Source: Brugia malayi
Lineage: Eukaryota; Nematoda; Chromadorea; Rhabditida; Onchocercidae
Assembly (NCBI RefSeq): GCF_000002995.4
Contig: NW_025062479.1
Location: 5,821,221 to 5,885,220, forward strand
Reading direction: 5' to 3'
DNA: 64,000 bases
Shown here piece by piece: positions 49,401 through 60,460 of the stretch; within the stretch, counting starts at the first letter, position 1; each line of letters opens with the position of its first letter. The position numbers and the translations under genes are program-made. The notes beneath the pieces are model-generated. The model searched no databases, was not told the origin of the DNA, and saw only the letters and a list, made by a program, of their open reading frames with translations.

Positions 49401-51875
49401 CTTCTTGGAATGCTTAATTAGCATTCCACCTACGCATATCAATCACCTTCCACTGTTCATATAAATTATACTTAATGAGTAGTCCATGTTGAACTTCGCT
49501 TTAAGCAGTCATAATGGTAGCAGTACTTAAAACCGATTATACCATGTACGACTACAATTACATAAAGTTACAATGTATACTAATAAATAGTCCATCTTGA
49601 ACTTCGCTCAAGTTATCGTCTGTTAGAAAAAAACCCTAACAGTTTCATTTATTTTTATATTTTAATTATAATCCAAAATAAAGCATTTTGGAAGAAGGCT
49701 AAAGTTGTTAACTACTGAAAATCGGTTTTTCTTAAAAATGGTAATGAAGACAATAATGATCATTGAAGTGGACTGATATTTATATTGGACTCCGTAACTT
49801 GTATCTGTCACTTGAAATAGAAAATATGCTGCATGAAATTTTGACAAATTTGGATAATTGAAAAGATGGAACTCTTTAGATTTCGTAATAATTTTTTTTT
49901 TCGGAATTTAAAGAAAGTAGCATGCTATCGAAAAATTACTTCTAAAATATTTTTTTGTGATAATGTCATCACCAAAATGATTGAGAAGAAATTAAAAATA
50001 CATGTACTTTTCCGAAATCGACAAATGACTTCCTTTATTTCCATAAGTTTAAAAAATGACTAGATATGGCAAATAAAATAAAGATAGCAAGTAAACATGA
50101 AATTGTCGGACCAATACTAAGTTGTTACTGATTATCTATGATTATAGAGGTGATGAACACTTTACCTGCATTATTTCATTTATCAATGCACATGAAAAAG
50201 TTGACATGGATATTGGTCATTAAATAGTTGAATATTAAACTTTATTAATTTAAATCTTCTTGTAACACAGAACTGATGAATAAATGAACCAAACATTGTT
50301 GTTGCAATTGGTTAAAAGTTATTTTAGACTAGTTTTGAAATCTAAATGAATTTTGAATCTGTAAAAATTAATGGAATTTTTTCGGTGGCAAGTTTGAGTT
50401 ATTCTAGTGTAGTTAATAAAATTCACTTTTCTAGGCTTTCAATAGCAAACGCCGCAAAAGAAGAACAAAGAATAATGAAACCGAAAAAAAAGTTCCTTTC
50501 AAAAGTAAGTAATTATGCGAAAATTGTGAGTGTAAAATATTATAGTTTGAAAGCACGTATCACTTTACCTGCATTATTTCATTTATCAATGACACATAAA
50601 CAAGTATCTGTCAAGATGTTTACACAAATTCGTATTGAAATGATATCATACTGCGGATTAGCAAATTCAATAAACTGATTTTAAGCAAACAAAAAGAAAA
50701 AAAATGTTGTCAACAAAAACTGATTTCCAAACAGTAATATTTTTGTCATCTTTACTAAAGTACAACTGTTAGTGATATAGTTTACTTTAAAAGTACATAT
50801 GAAAATAAAATGAAGCTTTAATGACGGAAATATATTAAATTTTGCAAAGTAGGTTATTAAAGTAAAACGTGCATAGTACCATGATATTGGGGTTTACATA
50901 CTCCTTAAATGAAAGAATAGGATGAATAAAAAAGTTCATGGAATTAACTGATTTTTTTTTTGTTCATCTAAATGATATCTATTCCGCACAAAATTCCTTA
51001 TGTATCTAAAAACCTTTTAAGAAGAAAATAAAATCCAAATCTGGAGTTCTAATTTTGAACAGCAACATAGCTGTAATTCACTTATCATAATCCAAATGTT
51101 GACTCCATGAATTAGATTGCAGAAATACATAGTGTGAAAATAAGCAATGAATTTTATACCTATGTCAAAATTACCTAGTTCATAGAAATTTATTCTAGAA
51201 CAGTTATTTCTTACTTTATTGTCAGGTCTATTCAGTAATAAAAACAAGACATAGACATAACTATTCAATCCTGTATGATTTAAGCTGTGCTGCAGTCATT
51301 TTTATTTCGTTTACATGATTGCACATAATACGATACGTCTAGAACACATTACAATGGATCAATTTTTGCAGTTCGAAACAGAAAGTTCAAAAATTGGATT
51401 AAATTGTGAAACGTTTGAAGATTAAAAGAATCCAAAAAGATAATTTACAAACCTTATTTTGCAAATAAAAATCTTCATTATTACCGAGTAGGTCTGACGA
51501 TAAAAGACAAGGTTGGATCGAGGTCTAAGTAGTCGAGAAAGCAGGAAACAGGTGGACACTGTCCAGAAGCCTTTAGTACGGTGTAATTGTGGTGCAAGTT
51601 TTGGAAAAATTAATGGAAATGCTTGAAAAATAAGTAAATAAACGAACACTTCACATGGTTAAGATGATGGCAATCGATGACTGATAAGATGAAGTGAAAT
51701 ACCTGCAGTGAGATATGCTTTCTGGGCATATACGATAGAAAGTTGGTAGGCGGAGGGTTGGCTTGAACAGAAAGGCGGAGTTCGATAAGTGCGCACAACC
51801 AATCAGCTCCGCACAAACGATCGTTGCCTCCGCTATGCAACCAAGCATTTTCGGACATTGCTCATTCATTTGACC
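46460..51875. other. Long intergenic region, no gene seen
   Basis: More than 5 kb of strongly AT-rich DNA. Diverged direct repeats are visible: a block around 49023-49092 recurs around 49309-49377 (agataaaa, gtattttcctgaa, cattgcaatgaat), an agtccatnttgaacttcgct phrase occurs at about 49482 and 49590, and a 40-base block at about 50161-50200 recurs at about 50563-50605. The open frames at 49866-50063 and 50346-50678 are Lys/Ile/Ser-rich and partly overlap these repeats; they are not supported as genes. The last kilobase probably contains the Pax promoter. Confidence 0.4.
50160..50606. repeat. Direct repeat of about 38 bases, copies 404 bases apart
   Basis: The phrase cactttacctgcattattt, followed by catttatcaatg, occurs near 50159 and again near 50563 with few differences. 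The second copy lies within an open frame of 110 codons, arguing against that frame being a gene. Confidence 0.65.
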
Positions 51876-54800
51876 ATGGATTGCTCCTTGTGGCCTCGAT
51901 ATGCCGCAGCAGCTGCCTACAATCCAGCAGGAACCACTGTACCGAATCCAACTGCTGGTGCCGCAAGTGCTGCTGCCGCTGCCGCCGCTGCTGCTGCTTT
52001 TTATACTCAACCATTTACCAGTAATAACTCTCATATTATAGTGTACTTTTAAACAAAGCTGTTGCTGTATATATGCTGAATCAATTATAAAAAGCAGTAA
52101 ATATCTTAAAAAGTACCAAATCCTCAGTAAGCTTATATATTTTGTAGTCAAAACCCATTATAAGCACGAGTAATAAGCTACTACGATGTCTCTTCTGAAT
52201 GCATTCACTTTATTCGTAGATATCAAGAAAACGACTCGCTGCGAACTTGATTTAAGAAATTCTTCCATTTAGCAGAATAAATTACAGAAGTTCTAGAATA
52301 AACTACCGTTTCTGATATCAGGTCACACAGGCGTCAATCAACTCGGAGGAGTTTTTGTTAATGGACGGCCTCTACCGGATCATATCCGGAATCGAATTGT
52401 TGAATTAGCACATCAAGGTGTTCGCCCCTGCGACATCTCACGGCAATTACGGGTATCACACGGGTGTGTATCGAAGATACTTGGCCGTTACTATGAGACT
52501 GGATCCATTCGACCAGGTCCTTCCGCCTTTTTCTTACCAAAAATTCAAAGAATATATACAATACAGTATGAACTCAAGTTCTTTCTTCTTAAGCGTTCTA
52601 TTTTTCATTTGTTTATAGTAAATAGATTCAGAAATTTTTAATTCCTAATTTCTTCTGTGAAATGTACCTAATATCAGAGGAACACAGAAATTCTTGTTAT
52701 AACAGTCTAGATTCCAAGTCACACTCATTGCAAAAACCATATTGCACGATGACACCCAAATTCGAAATATTCATATTTTTGGAGTTTTATAATTTATTTA
52801 AGCCATTAAAAAATAAATGTTATTTCTTGATTTTTTAGATTATCCAGAACATGGTATCATAAAATTGTTAAGTTTGAAATTTTTGTCCTTTTATTTACGC
52901 ATTTTAGGTGTTATTGGCGGGTCAAAGCCGAAAGTAGCCACACCAAAAGTTGTTCAAACAATTGCCGCTTATAAAAGAGCTAATCCGACAATGTTTGCCT
53001 GGGAAATTAGAGAAAAATTGTTAGAGGTAATTATATTTTGATTTCTTTATTCATTTTCCAGATTTCACCTTGCTCTTACTTTTCTGAAACCATGAGATCT
53101 AGTTTTTGAAAAGTAATTTAATAGCTAGGCAATCGTTACTATGCATTTCACGACTTTTTCTATTCTTTTCAATCTATGTCCTTAAACAAATCTTTGATAG
53201 CTATTAAGCACCGTGGAACTTGCCCTCGAGTTTCTTTCGCAACTTAAATTAGTTGTTCTAACTTAGGATACTTTGTGTTCCCGATAGAATTCTTGGTTTT
53301 TTTTTTTTTCTTTTTTGTTAAATATCAATTTTGTGTATTTCAATGTCCTAAAGACAACAGAGAAAAACGCTTTTTGGTGTAAACCTCATCTAAAACAAGG
53401 ATCATTAATTATATCTAGGAATAAGCTTTTCACTTTCAGAAAAGCACGTCAGCAAAAAAAATTCAAAACCATTTTTGTATCGGAACTTGCTACTTAACTT
53501 CAATTCGATTTTATCTTTAATGATTTTCAACTCGAGTAAAATTCTAAATTAAAAATTAAGAAAAATATGGAAGCGTCAATGTTCATTGAAATTTTTGTAA
53601 GAATTATTGCATCAATGGGAACGGAAATTAATAAACTTGAATATATGAATCTTCTCCTTAATCTGAAGGCGGGTATTAACGATATGAAATGCACTCCTAA
53701 TTCGATGCTAACCAAATTTAGGAACGAGTGTGTGATTCAGAAAATGTGCCAAGCGTATCTTCAATTAATCGGATCGTTCGGAATAAATCATCCATGGATC
53801 GCTTATCAGAAAGAACCCTTCAGCAAACAGCTTTTTTAGCACCGACAACTCCCTATTCTATCAATGAGCTCCTAGGTTTCGAACAGCCTTCTAAAGTCTG
53901 TTTTCTGGAATCTCCCATTGCCACTTCATTTTGAGAATGACTAGTTCTGGATTTTTCTCATAGGTTCTCATAAAACGTTGCAACCTCAATTTCTAAAATA
54001 CACAACGACAAAATAATTCCGCTTTTTGTTATAGGAAGAAAATTTATTTTTTAGTTTAAAATTTTCCCTCTTCTATTTCTTCCCCAGTGTTCTTTCTCCC
54101 ATTATTCCTCTGTAGTTAGTATCACCGCCCTTAGATAGCCATCAGCCAGCGCAGCGTATGCGTCTTCAGCTTCATCACTCATCTGTTTGCAAATTAAATT
54201 GTTTCAAGAGCAGCGTGGACAATTCCCAAACATCGCAGCAGTTAGCAACAAATTTTAAAACGACGAATAAAAATGCATTTGGTTCACGTCTTCACGTTTC
54301 TCTAGGTGACCTCTTACGTTATATTCGAATATTTAAACTTCATTTTTAAAAATTGGAAAGTATAAATTGGGAAGTATCTGCAATAATCAAGAATTGAATA
54401 TAGTGAACAAAGTGCTCAGTATTGTCATAAATAGTGCCTATTTTCGACATAAATAGTGCCTATTTTGCATAAATAGTGCCTATTTTGCAAATTAATCGAC
54501 ATAAATAGTGCCTATTTTGCAAATTAATTAATTGAATCTTATGTGGTGTTTTTTAGACGTATGATATTTTTAAATTATTATTTTTAGAAGCTTAGTAAGA
54601 TATGAATGCCTTAAGTAATTATTTTTGCCTGAAATTTGTTAATTTAAAGTTGCAATTAATTTCAAAATCTGTAAAGTATTCTTAAATAAAAAAGCACGCT
54701 TTCCTATTGTAAACAATTTTTATAGAAAAAGGCTGGGAAGGAACAGGTCCTACAGTAATCACATCATCAAATACAAATTCTCAAACATATTTTGGTAAGT

Positions 54801-55887
54801 GTTCGAATTTGTTAGTCGTCTCGTCATTTGTCGCTGTCATTGCAGTTGTACCATAAATAAAGGGAATTTATGTAATATTACTTAAACTGTAATTTTATTT
54901 AAAAAGTCTTCTTTCACAAAAAAACCCCATAATTATCAACCCTATATTTGAGGAATGAAGAGATACCGATAACAGAAATCGGAATTAGCAATAATAACTG
55001 TTTAAAGTAATATGTAATTAATCAGGCTAGCTTATTTTGTCCATATGAAATGGTTCCTCTTCTGATTGCTCACTCACCTCTATAGGTTAAAAAAACATTT
55101 TGCCCGTCTGTAGCATGCAGTTCATTGAATTATGATATGAAATCCATTACTTCAAACTAAACCATTTCTTATCGAAAGATCATTGATTCCGTACTTGAAA
55201 TAAATCATATATATGGACATCTACTCAAACAATTTTTCACCTATTTTGGCGAAATTATTGTGAAGATTTATAACTGAAATAATAATTTTAGACCTGAAAA
55301 ACTGGAATAGTTGGTTGATCAGTTAGAACGTCTGTACTATTAATTAACATGCTAGTCTAGTTTTGCCCCAGTTGTACTCTTTTCAAATTTTTAAAAACTC
55401 CTGTGTATCTTTTTCTTACATTTAGTCTACTAGCTACTTTATCATGTGAATTTTCACTCTGACCAGAAGTCGTCCTAGTAGCTTCATATATTGAAACATT
55501 AAATTATTTTAGTAATATTAACGGTGGGAATAAAGAATCTGTGACTTATTCAGTTGAAATTATTAATCAAAGCTTTTTCTAGTGAATTCTTTAAGTGTTT
55601 AACAATACTAACTTCTATTTATCATTCCTATTAGGCATGCAGTGTGTTCGTTTCTAGTTCATGAATCTCAATATCTACTGAAGGAAAAATTTTTAGACGG
55701 ATTTCTCGGTGATCACTGGGCTGATTCGACACGAAATCCTGAATGCATGCTACCAGGCAGCATTAACCTCAATATAAACTCGAACAACAGCCGGAGTAAT
55801 GCTAACATCAGCATGCCATCTGCTACATCAATGCGAACATCTTCGTATGTATTTTATTCATCCACAACCGCCGCTGGTTCGTATTAA
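51876..55887 (+). CDS. Pax2/5/8-type paired-domain transcription factor (egl-38/pax-2 type)
   Basis: Seven phase-consistent exons (51876-52020, 52322-52516, 52908-53026, 53722-53875, 54135-54305, 54726-54794, 55658-55887) give 360 aa. The N-terminus is Ala-rich, with a run of 10 Ala (51972-51998). The paired domain spans exons 2-4: [87 protein letters not shown] and [14 protein letters not shown]. The octapeptide-like YSINELLG ends exon 4. No homeodomain is visible; octapeptide without a full homeodomain, together with the linker [14 protein letters not shown], is the Pax2/5/8 pattern. In C. elegans this class (EGL-38, PAX-2) specifies cell fate in the egg-laying system and elsewhere and limits cell death. 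The tail is Ser/Asn/Thr-rich. A polyadenylation hexamer AATAAA lies at 55982. The C-terminal exons are low-conservation and therefore less certain than the paired domain. Confidence 0.88.
54429..54517. repeat. Four copies of a 15-base palindrome in Pax intron 5
   Basis: AAATAGTGCCTATTT occurs exactly at 54429, 54451, 54471 and 54503. Each copy is a 6-base inverted repeat (AAATAG/CTATTT) around TGC. Flanks are partly shared (cgacat before copies 2 and 4, gcaaattaat after copies 3 and 4), so the array grew by unequal duplication of 20-32 base units. It lies between exons 5 and 6. Confidence 0.9.
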
Positions 55888-58800
55888 ATAATTGTTTTAT
55901 TGAATTCACATCGCTTTGTTTTGTTTGCCTATTACTAGATAATATTGTATCAAGATTTCCAAATATGTAGATTTTTGTGGAAATAAATGCATTTATTGAT
56001 TTTTTCTTTAGTTAACTATAAAACATAGTATTTATGGATATCCATTAGTTGCAATTCCTACATCTATTTGAAAACCGGAATCTAAGTCTAACTTATAAGT
56101 TAAAATTATTGATATTAAATCATCAATAGTTTATCACTTAAACTTCAAACCATGAAGTTAGGGACATGAAAGTGGAAAGAATTTTAAATAAATTTCAAAA
56201 TTTAGATAGTGGAGAGTGATGCATTGTGCAAATTATATGAGGTGTGCTTGATGTTTCAGAGAAGAACAAAAGGACGGGATACCCATCGGGGATTGAAGCT
56301 CATTTACTTAACGTATTTCTACTTCCAAACCACCATAACAACATTAGCGCCTTCTTTTTTCCATCATCCAATTTACTGTTACAATCGCTTCTTTAGTAAT
56401 GGGAACATTCTAAAGTGCTTTCGATTCATTCCTGAAAGCAATATTTCCTTCCTCCCATCTAATCATCTTCCCCACCTCCCCTCTTCCCTCTTTCCTCCTC
56501 CCCTCACATAGCTTTCTAAAATATCTTGATTACTTAAGTTAGAAATTCCAATACAAAAAATATGAAATTTGATTACTGCTCCACTGACTTATCAGCAACA
56601 TCACAGAAAGATAGTAATTAAGGGATAAAAAGAAGTACAACTTGTTTAACTGTCCAAAAACGAGATCCATATGAAATGGTAAAATTAAGCGATATAGGGA
56701 AATGAAAGATGCCTGCCGCATATTAGACAGGAAATGAATAAATGTTGAAAAAAGTGACATCGCTTATGTTTCTGTTTGTACACGACTGTTTATGTGCTTC
56801 TGATATCCTTCATATGTTTCTCTTTACATTCACAGTTACCTTGAGCCATCCAAAAAAAGTGTTATTCATCCTCGACGGTCGGTTGCCTAAAAACTGTCAA
56901 CATTTCACGCTTCTATGGTCAATTTCGATTTTCTTTTTCAAGCAAAATTGCAAGCAAGCTGAGGGTAATGTCTGGTTACTAAGAATTATGAATTATTAAT
57001 ATTATAGCATGGAAAGAAAAAATGATTTCTCTTAGAATAAACGATAACAAATAACTCACTAATTTTTAAAAATTTGTTCGCTTCTGATTAACCCTGCAAA
57101 ACATTCAGTTAATTCATTTTTTGTTATATCATAATTTAATTTGAATCATCGCTTAGGCAGTTGGCTCATTTTTTTACTTTTGTTTTAACGACAGTTGTAA
57201 TAAAGCTATTAGATAGTTGAATCGCTTGTTCCTGATGAGATATAAGTGTAAAAGAACATCTGAAAAACAAAGTGCTGATTAAAAAATTTGGATCTCGCTG
57301 TTTGAATGAAAAGTGGATATACAAGACTGTGACACAAAAGATATGAATCAACACAAGAATCATGCCAATTCTTGATTCTTGCAAATACAGATCCATCAAC
57401 TATTTTTTTTTTTCTTTTTTGTTCAGATAAAAGGTTGGAAGAAAGTAATGACACAGAATAGATTTAAACAGTAATCATAACGCCCTCATCGTTCATCCAC
57501 AAATGTGTTATTTTTGCCTATTTGAACTACAAAATCTTAGCAAAACTAGCCGATATTACTGCATTATGTTATATTCGGTTCTTCCCTTCTTCTCCAATTC
57601 CTTTTTTATTTCCCTCCAGTTAAACCTTGTTTTTTCTCCCACTCTACGATTTCAATTTCTTAATCGTAAGTCAATTTTGAGGCATTAACAAAAATTAACT
57701 TAAACGTTCAAGTTTAACTTATAGAGGACTGGTGATAAGCGGAACAAAACTTTACAACGCCTCTGTCTTTCTGACGGAAATACCCGTTGCAACTGCTTTA
57801 AGAATGAAGAAATGTCTGATTTGTTAACAGTGTTAGGATGTTAAAATTATTTACAAAACTATGGCTTCAGAGAATACGCTTGTCGATTGTTAGTTATGAT
57901 TATCGGATAATATTTAACTAGAAATGGGCGGAGACCGGGAGGAAAGGGAAACAGTTGGGTCACAACTGAAGTATACCCAAGTAAGGTCACCGACTTTTAC
58001 CGGAAGTGCTTGGTTGTCGACATCTAGCTGTTAACAGATCAATGGCGTTCATCATACAAATAGATGAGGGATACTTGAAAGTAAATAGTGCACGATGTGA
58101 ATAAGTGGGACGCTGAAGGGATTTGTCGACAGTCAGAGGATTGCCGAGAACGATGAATTTTAGTCATTGACTGCCTGTTTAATTCACAAACTTTTCATAT
58201 TACTCAGCCATAAATTACTTTTCTATTATTATTCATCACCGTCAGATTTGTTAAAGAAGTTAGGGAGGTGAAGAAAATTACCTATATCATTGGACGGATA
58301 TACAACGAGATATTTCAAATTAAAAATGGAAATCACTAAACGATTTTTTTGTTTGAAATGCTATATCCAGTGAATGACTACCGCAGCAACTGTGAAAATC
58401 ACACTATTGGATTTTTGATCAAAAAAAAAAATGTATGGAAGTTCTGACAAAAATTATTTTCTAACAATCGCATAATTCCAAAGAGTTGAAGAGATCTACT
58501 GAAAACACTATTTTTGCAGATATTTATAAGGATCGCTATGATTTGATCATACAAAGTTTAGTCAGAAAATAGTATTTCAAAAATATGATCACTTTTAAGG
58601 TCTCTTAGGAACAATTTATGTGAATGTGTTGTCAGTAAAATTTTCACAACAAAGTTGCATGTTAAATTTTGGTTAAAAATTAGGATTCCAAATAGGTTTT
58701 ATGTTAAGTACTATTAGATGTCGAATAATATATTAGGGTTTCGCTTGTCAAGTAGCGATATTATATAGCTAGAACTATAAGAAGTAAAATGAGTACAAAG

Positions 58801-60460
58801 GCGATAAAGATGAAGGTCATACAAACCCAGGAGCTAAACAGCATGGATAACTAAATCAACTGCAGTGTATTTAATCACTAATGCAATTATTTTCTGAATA
58901 TTGACCACAGTTATCTTCTGAATTTTTTATTTAAAAATCATTAATTGGACCAGAAAACCAGTTTGTATAGCGTATCAGTTCATCTAAATCACAGCAAGAT
59001 AAAGCGCAAATTACAAAAAGAAAAAATAGGTACGATCTATTCCTGACAGATGAAAACCCGAGACAATTTCTAATGTTTTATCAGCAACTTTTCCTTTATT
59101 ATTACTTAGTTACCACCAAAATTTCTATTCTTTTCATCTGATTGGTAACAGCTACTATAGTTCCCCATATCTCTTTTTTAAAGATAAGCAAATTTTTGTG
59201 ATAAATGATTTATGGAAAATGAGAAAAAAAAACATTTAACGAAGAAATTTCTTGTAGAAATAGTGCCGTATTTGCATCCAATCCGTATATATAAACATTA
59301 CAACTTCAACTACTACAACCCTAATAAACCTGTCGATTCAAAGAAAAAATATTATGCGAACTAAAAAGATGCTAAAAGAGCAGAAATTCAGAAAAATGTA
59401 AAAGACTTTCAAATTAAACCTGAGTGACATTTCATTTTTGGTACCTGAAGGCCACTTCAATCTTCCACAACTTTCACTCTTTAGGTGAACAACTCCACTA
59501 TTTGTTTTGAGAAATACGAGAATATACAGAAGCGAGGCACGCTCTTAATGTTGATCCAAATATAGTAGCAACACGTGGCTATTCCTATTTCCACGGCCGC
59601 GATAAGTGAAGAGTTGTTTAGCGTAGAGTTTTAATAAGTAAGGGAAATGGGTTGAGGCCTGAACTAGTTCTGGTGGGATTCTTGTCTTTCATATGTAGCA
59701 TTGATGAAGAGTGGTTCAAATTGCGCAGTTCTAGGTGGTGGATGGAGCTTGTTGTTGAGATGAAACAGGGTTTACTGAAGCGATTAATTTGTGTTTCATT
59801 TTACTTCAGTTCAGATCGCCCCTATTTCTAATACAGCATGAAGTTACACTTATAAGATGGAACCTGTATTCACTGTGCTTTGGAAATAAGTAGTGGCGTT
59901 GTGATGTCTGTTACTATTGAAATATTAACCACATCTAATAAGTTATTCGTTGGAATTTTCATCAGTTTTCCAAAAACGTGTTGATGAGCAGTTTGATTTA
60001 ATGTGACATGTCGCGTATACTCAACATATGACTGTTTTACTTGATTAAATGGGAAAACGACGTAATAAGAACAAAGCAGATCGAGAAGATTTTGCTGTTT
60101 TCTCCTCTGTTTCACACAAAACTGGTATCTCTTTTTTCCCTTCTCAATGGAGAAAAAACTATCATCGCAAACCTCATTTTTAATTTTGGTCTTTAACTGC
60201 ATGAGGATTAAATAGTCCGAAATTTAGAAAGATTGAGAGTTATCTTTAAACGTGTTCTGGTTCCCGGAATTTGTAACTTAAACTGTTAGCTATATTGACT
60301 ACTGGTTGAAATAAGCTATCACATGAATTTGTTTTTTCTCCTTACTCCGTACACCATGATGTAGCTATTAAGAGGTAATAGATTTATTAAAGAAGTCATT
60401 TCTCAAAAGGAAAAAGTCTTTGTAATAAAAGAGCGAAGTTTAAAGTGTAGAAAAGGAGAT
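55888..60460. other. Long intergenic region, no gene seen
   Basis: 4.6 kb between Pax and the IFRD gene. The open frame at 56209-56511 shows Phe/Tyr-rich low-complexity after residue 30 and no family signal. The part at 57920-58170 is more GC-rich (agaccgggaggaaaggg, gtcaccgacttttaccgg) but has no long open frame. The rest is AT-rich. The minus-strand open frame at 59870-60202 is Lys/Gln-rich and unrecognised. Confidence 0.4.

Noticed and set aside
49866..50678. Two plus-strand open frames (65 and 110 codons)
   Set aside because: Composition is Lys/Ile/Ser/Phe as expected from AT-rich chance frames, and the second overlaps one copy of a local direct repeat.
51651..52151. Long minus-strand open frame of 166 codons opposite the Pax first exon
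   Set aside because: It is the reverse shadow of the GC-rich Ala-coding Pax exon and has low-complexity Ser/Gly/Cys runs; no family signal.
56209..56511. 100-codon plus-strand open frame with a credible first 30 residues
   Set aside because: No acceptor/ATG context or family signature, and the remainder is Phe/Tyr/Pro-rich low complexity from T/C-rich DNA.
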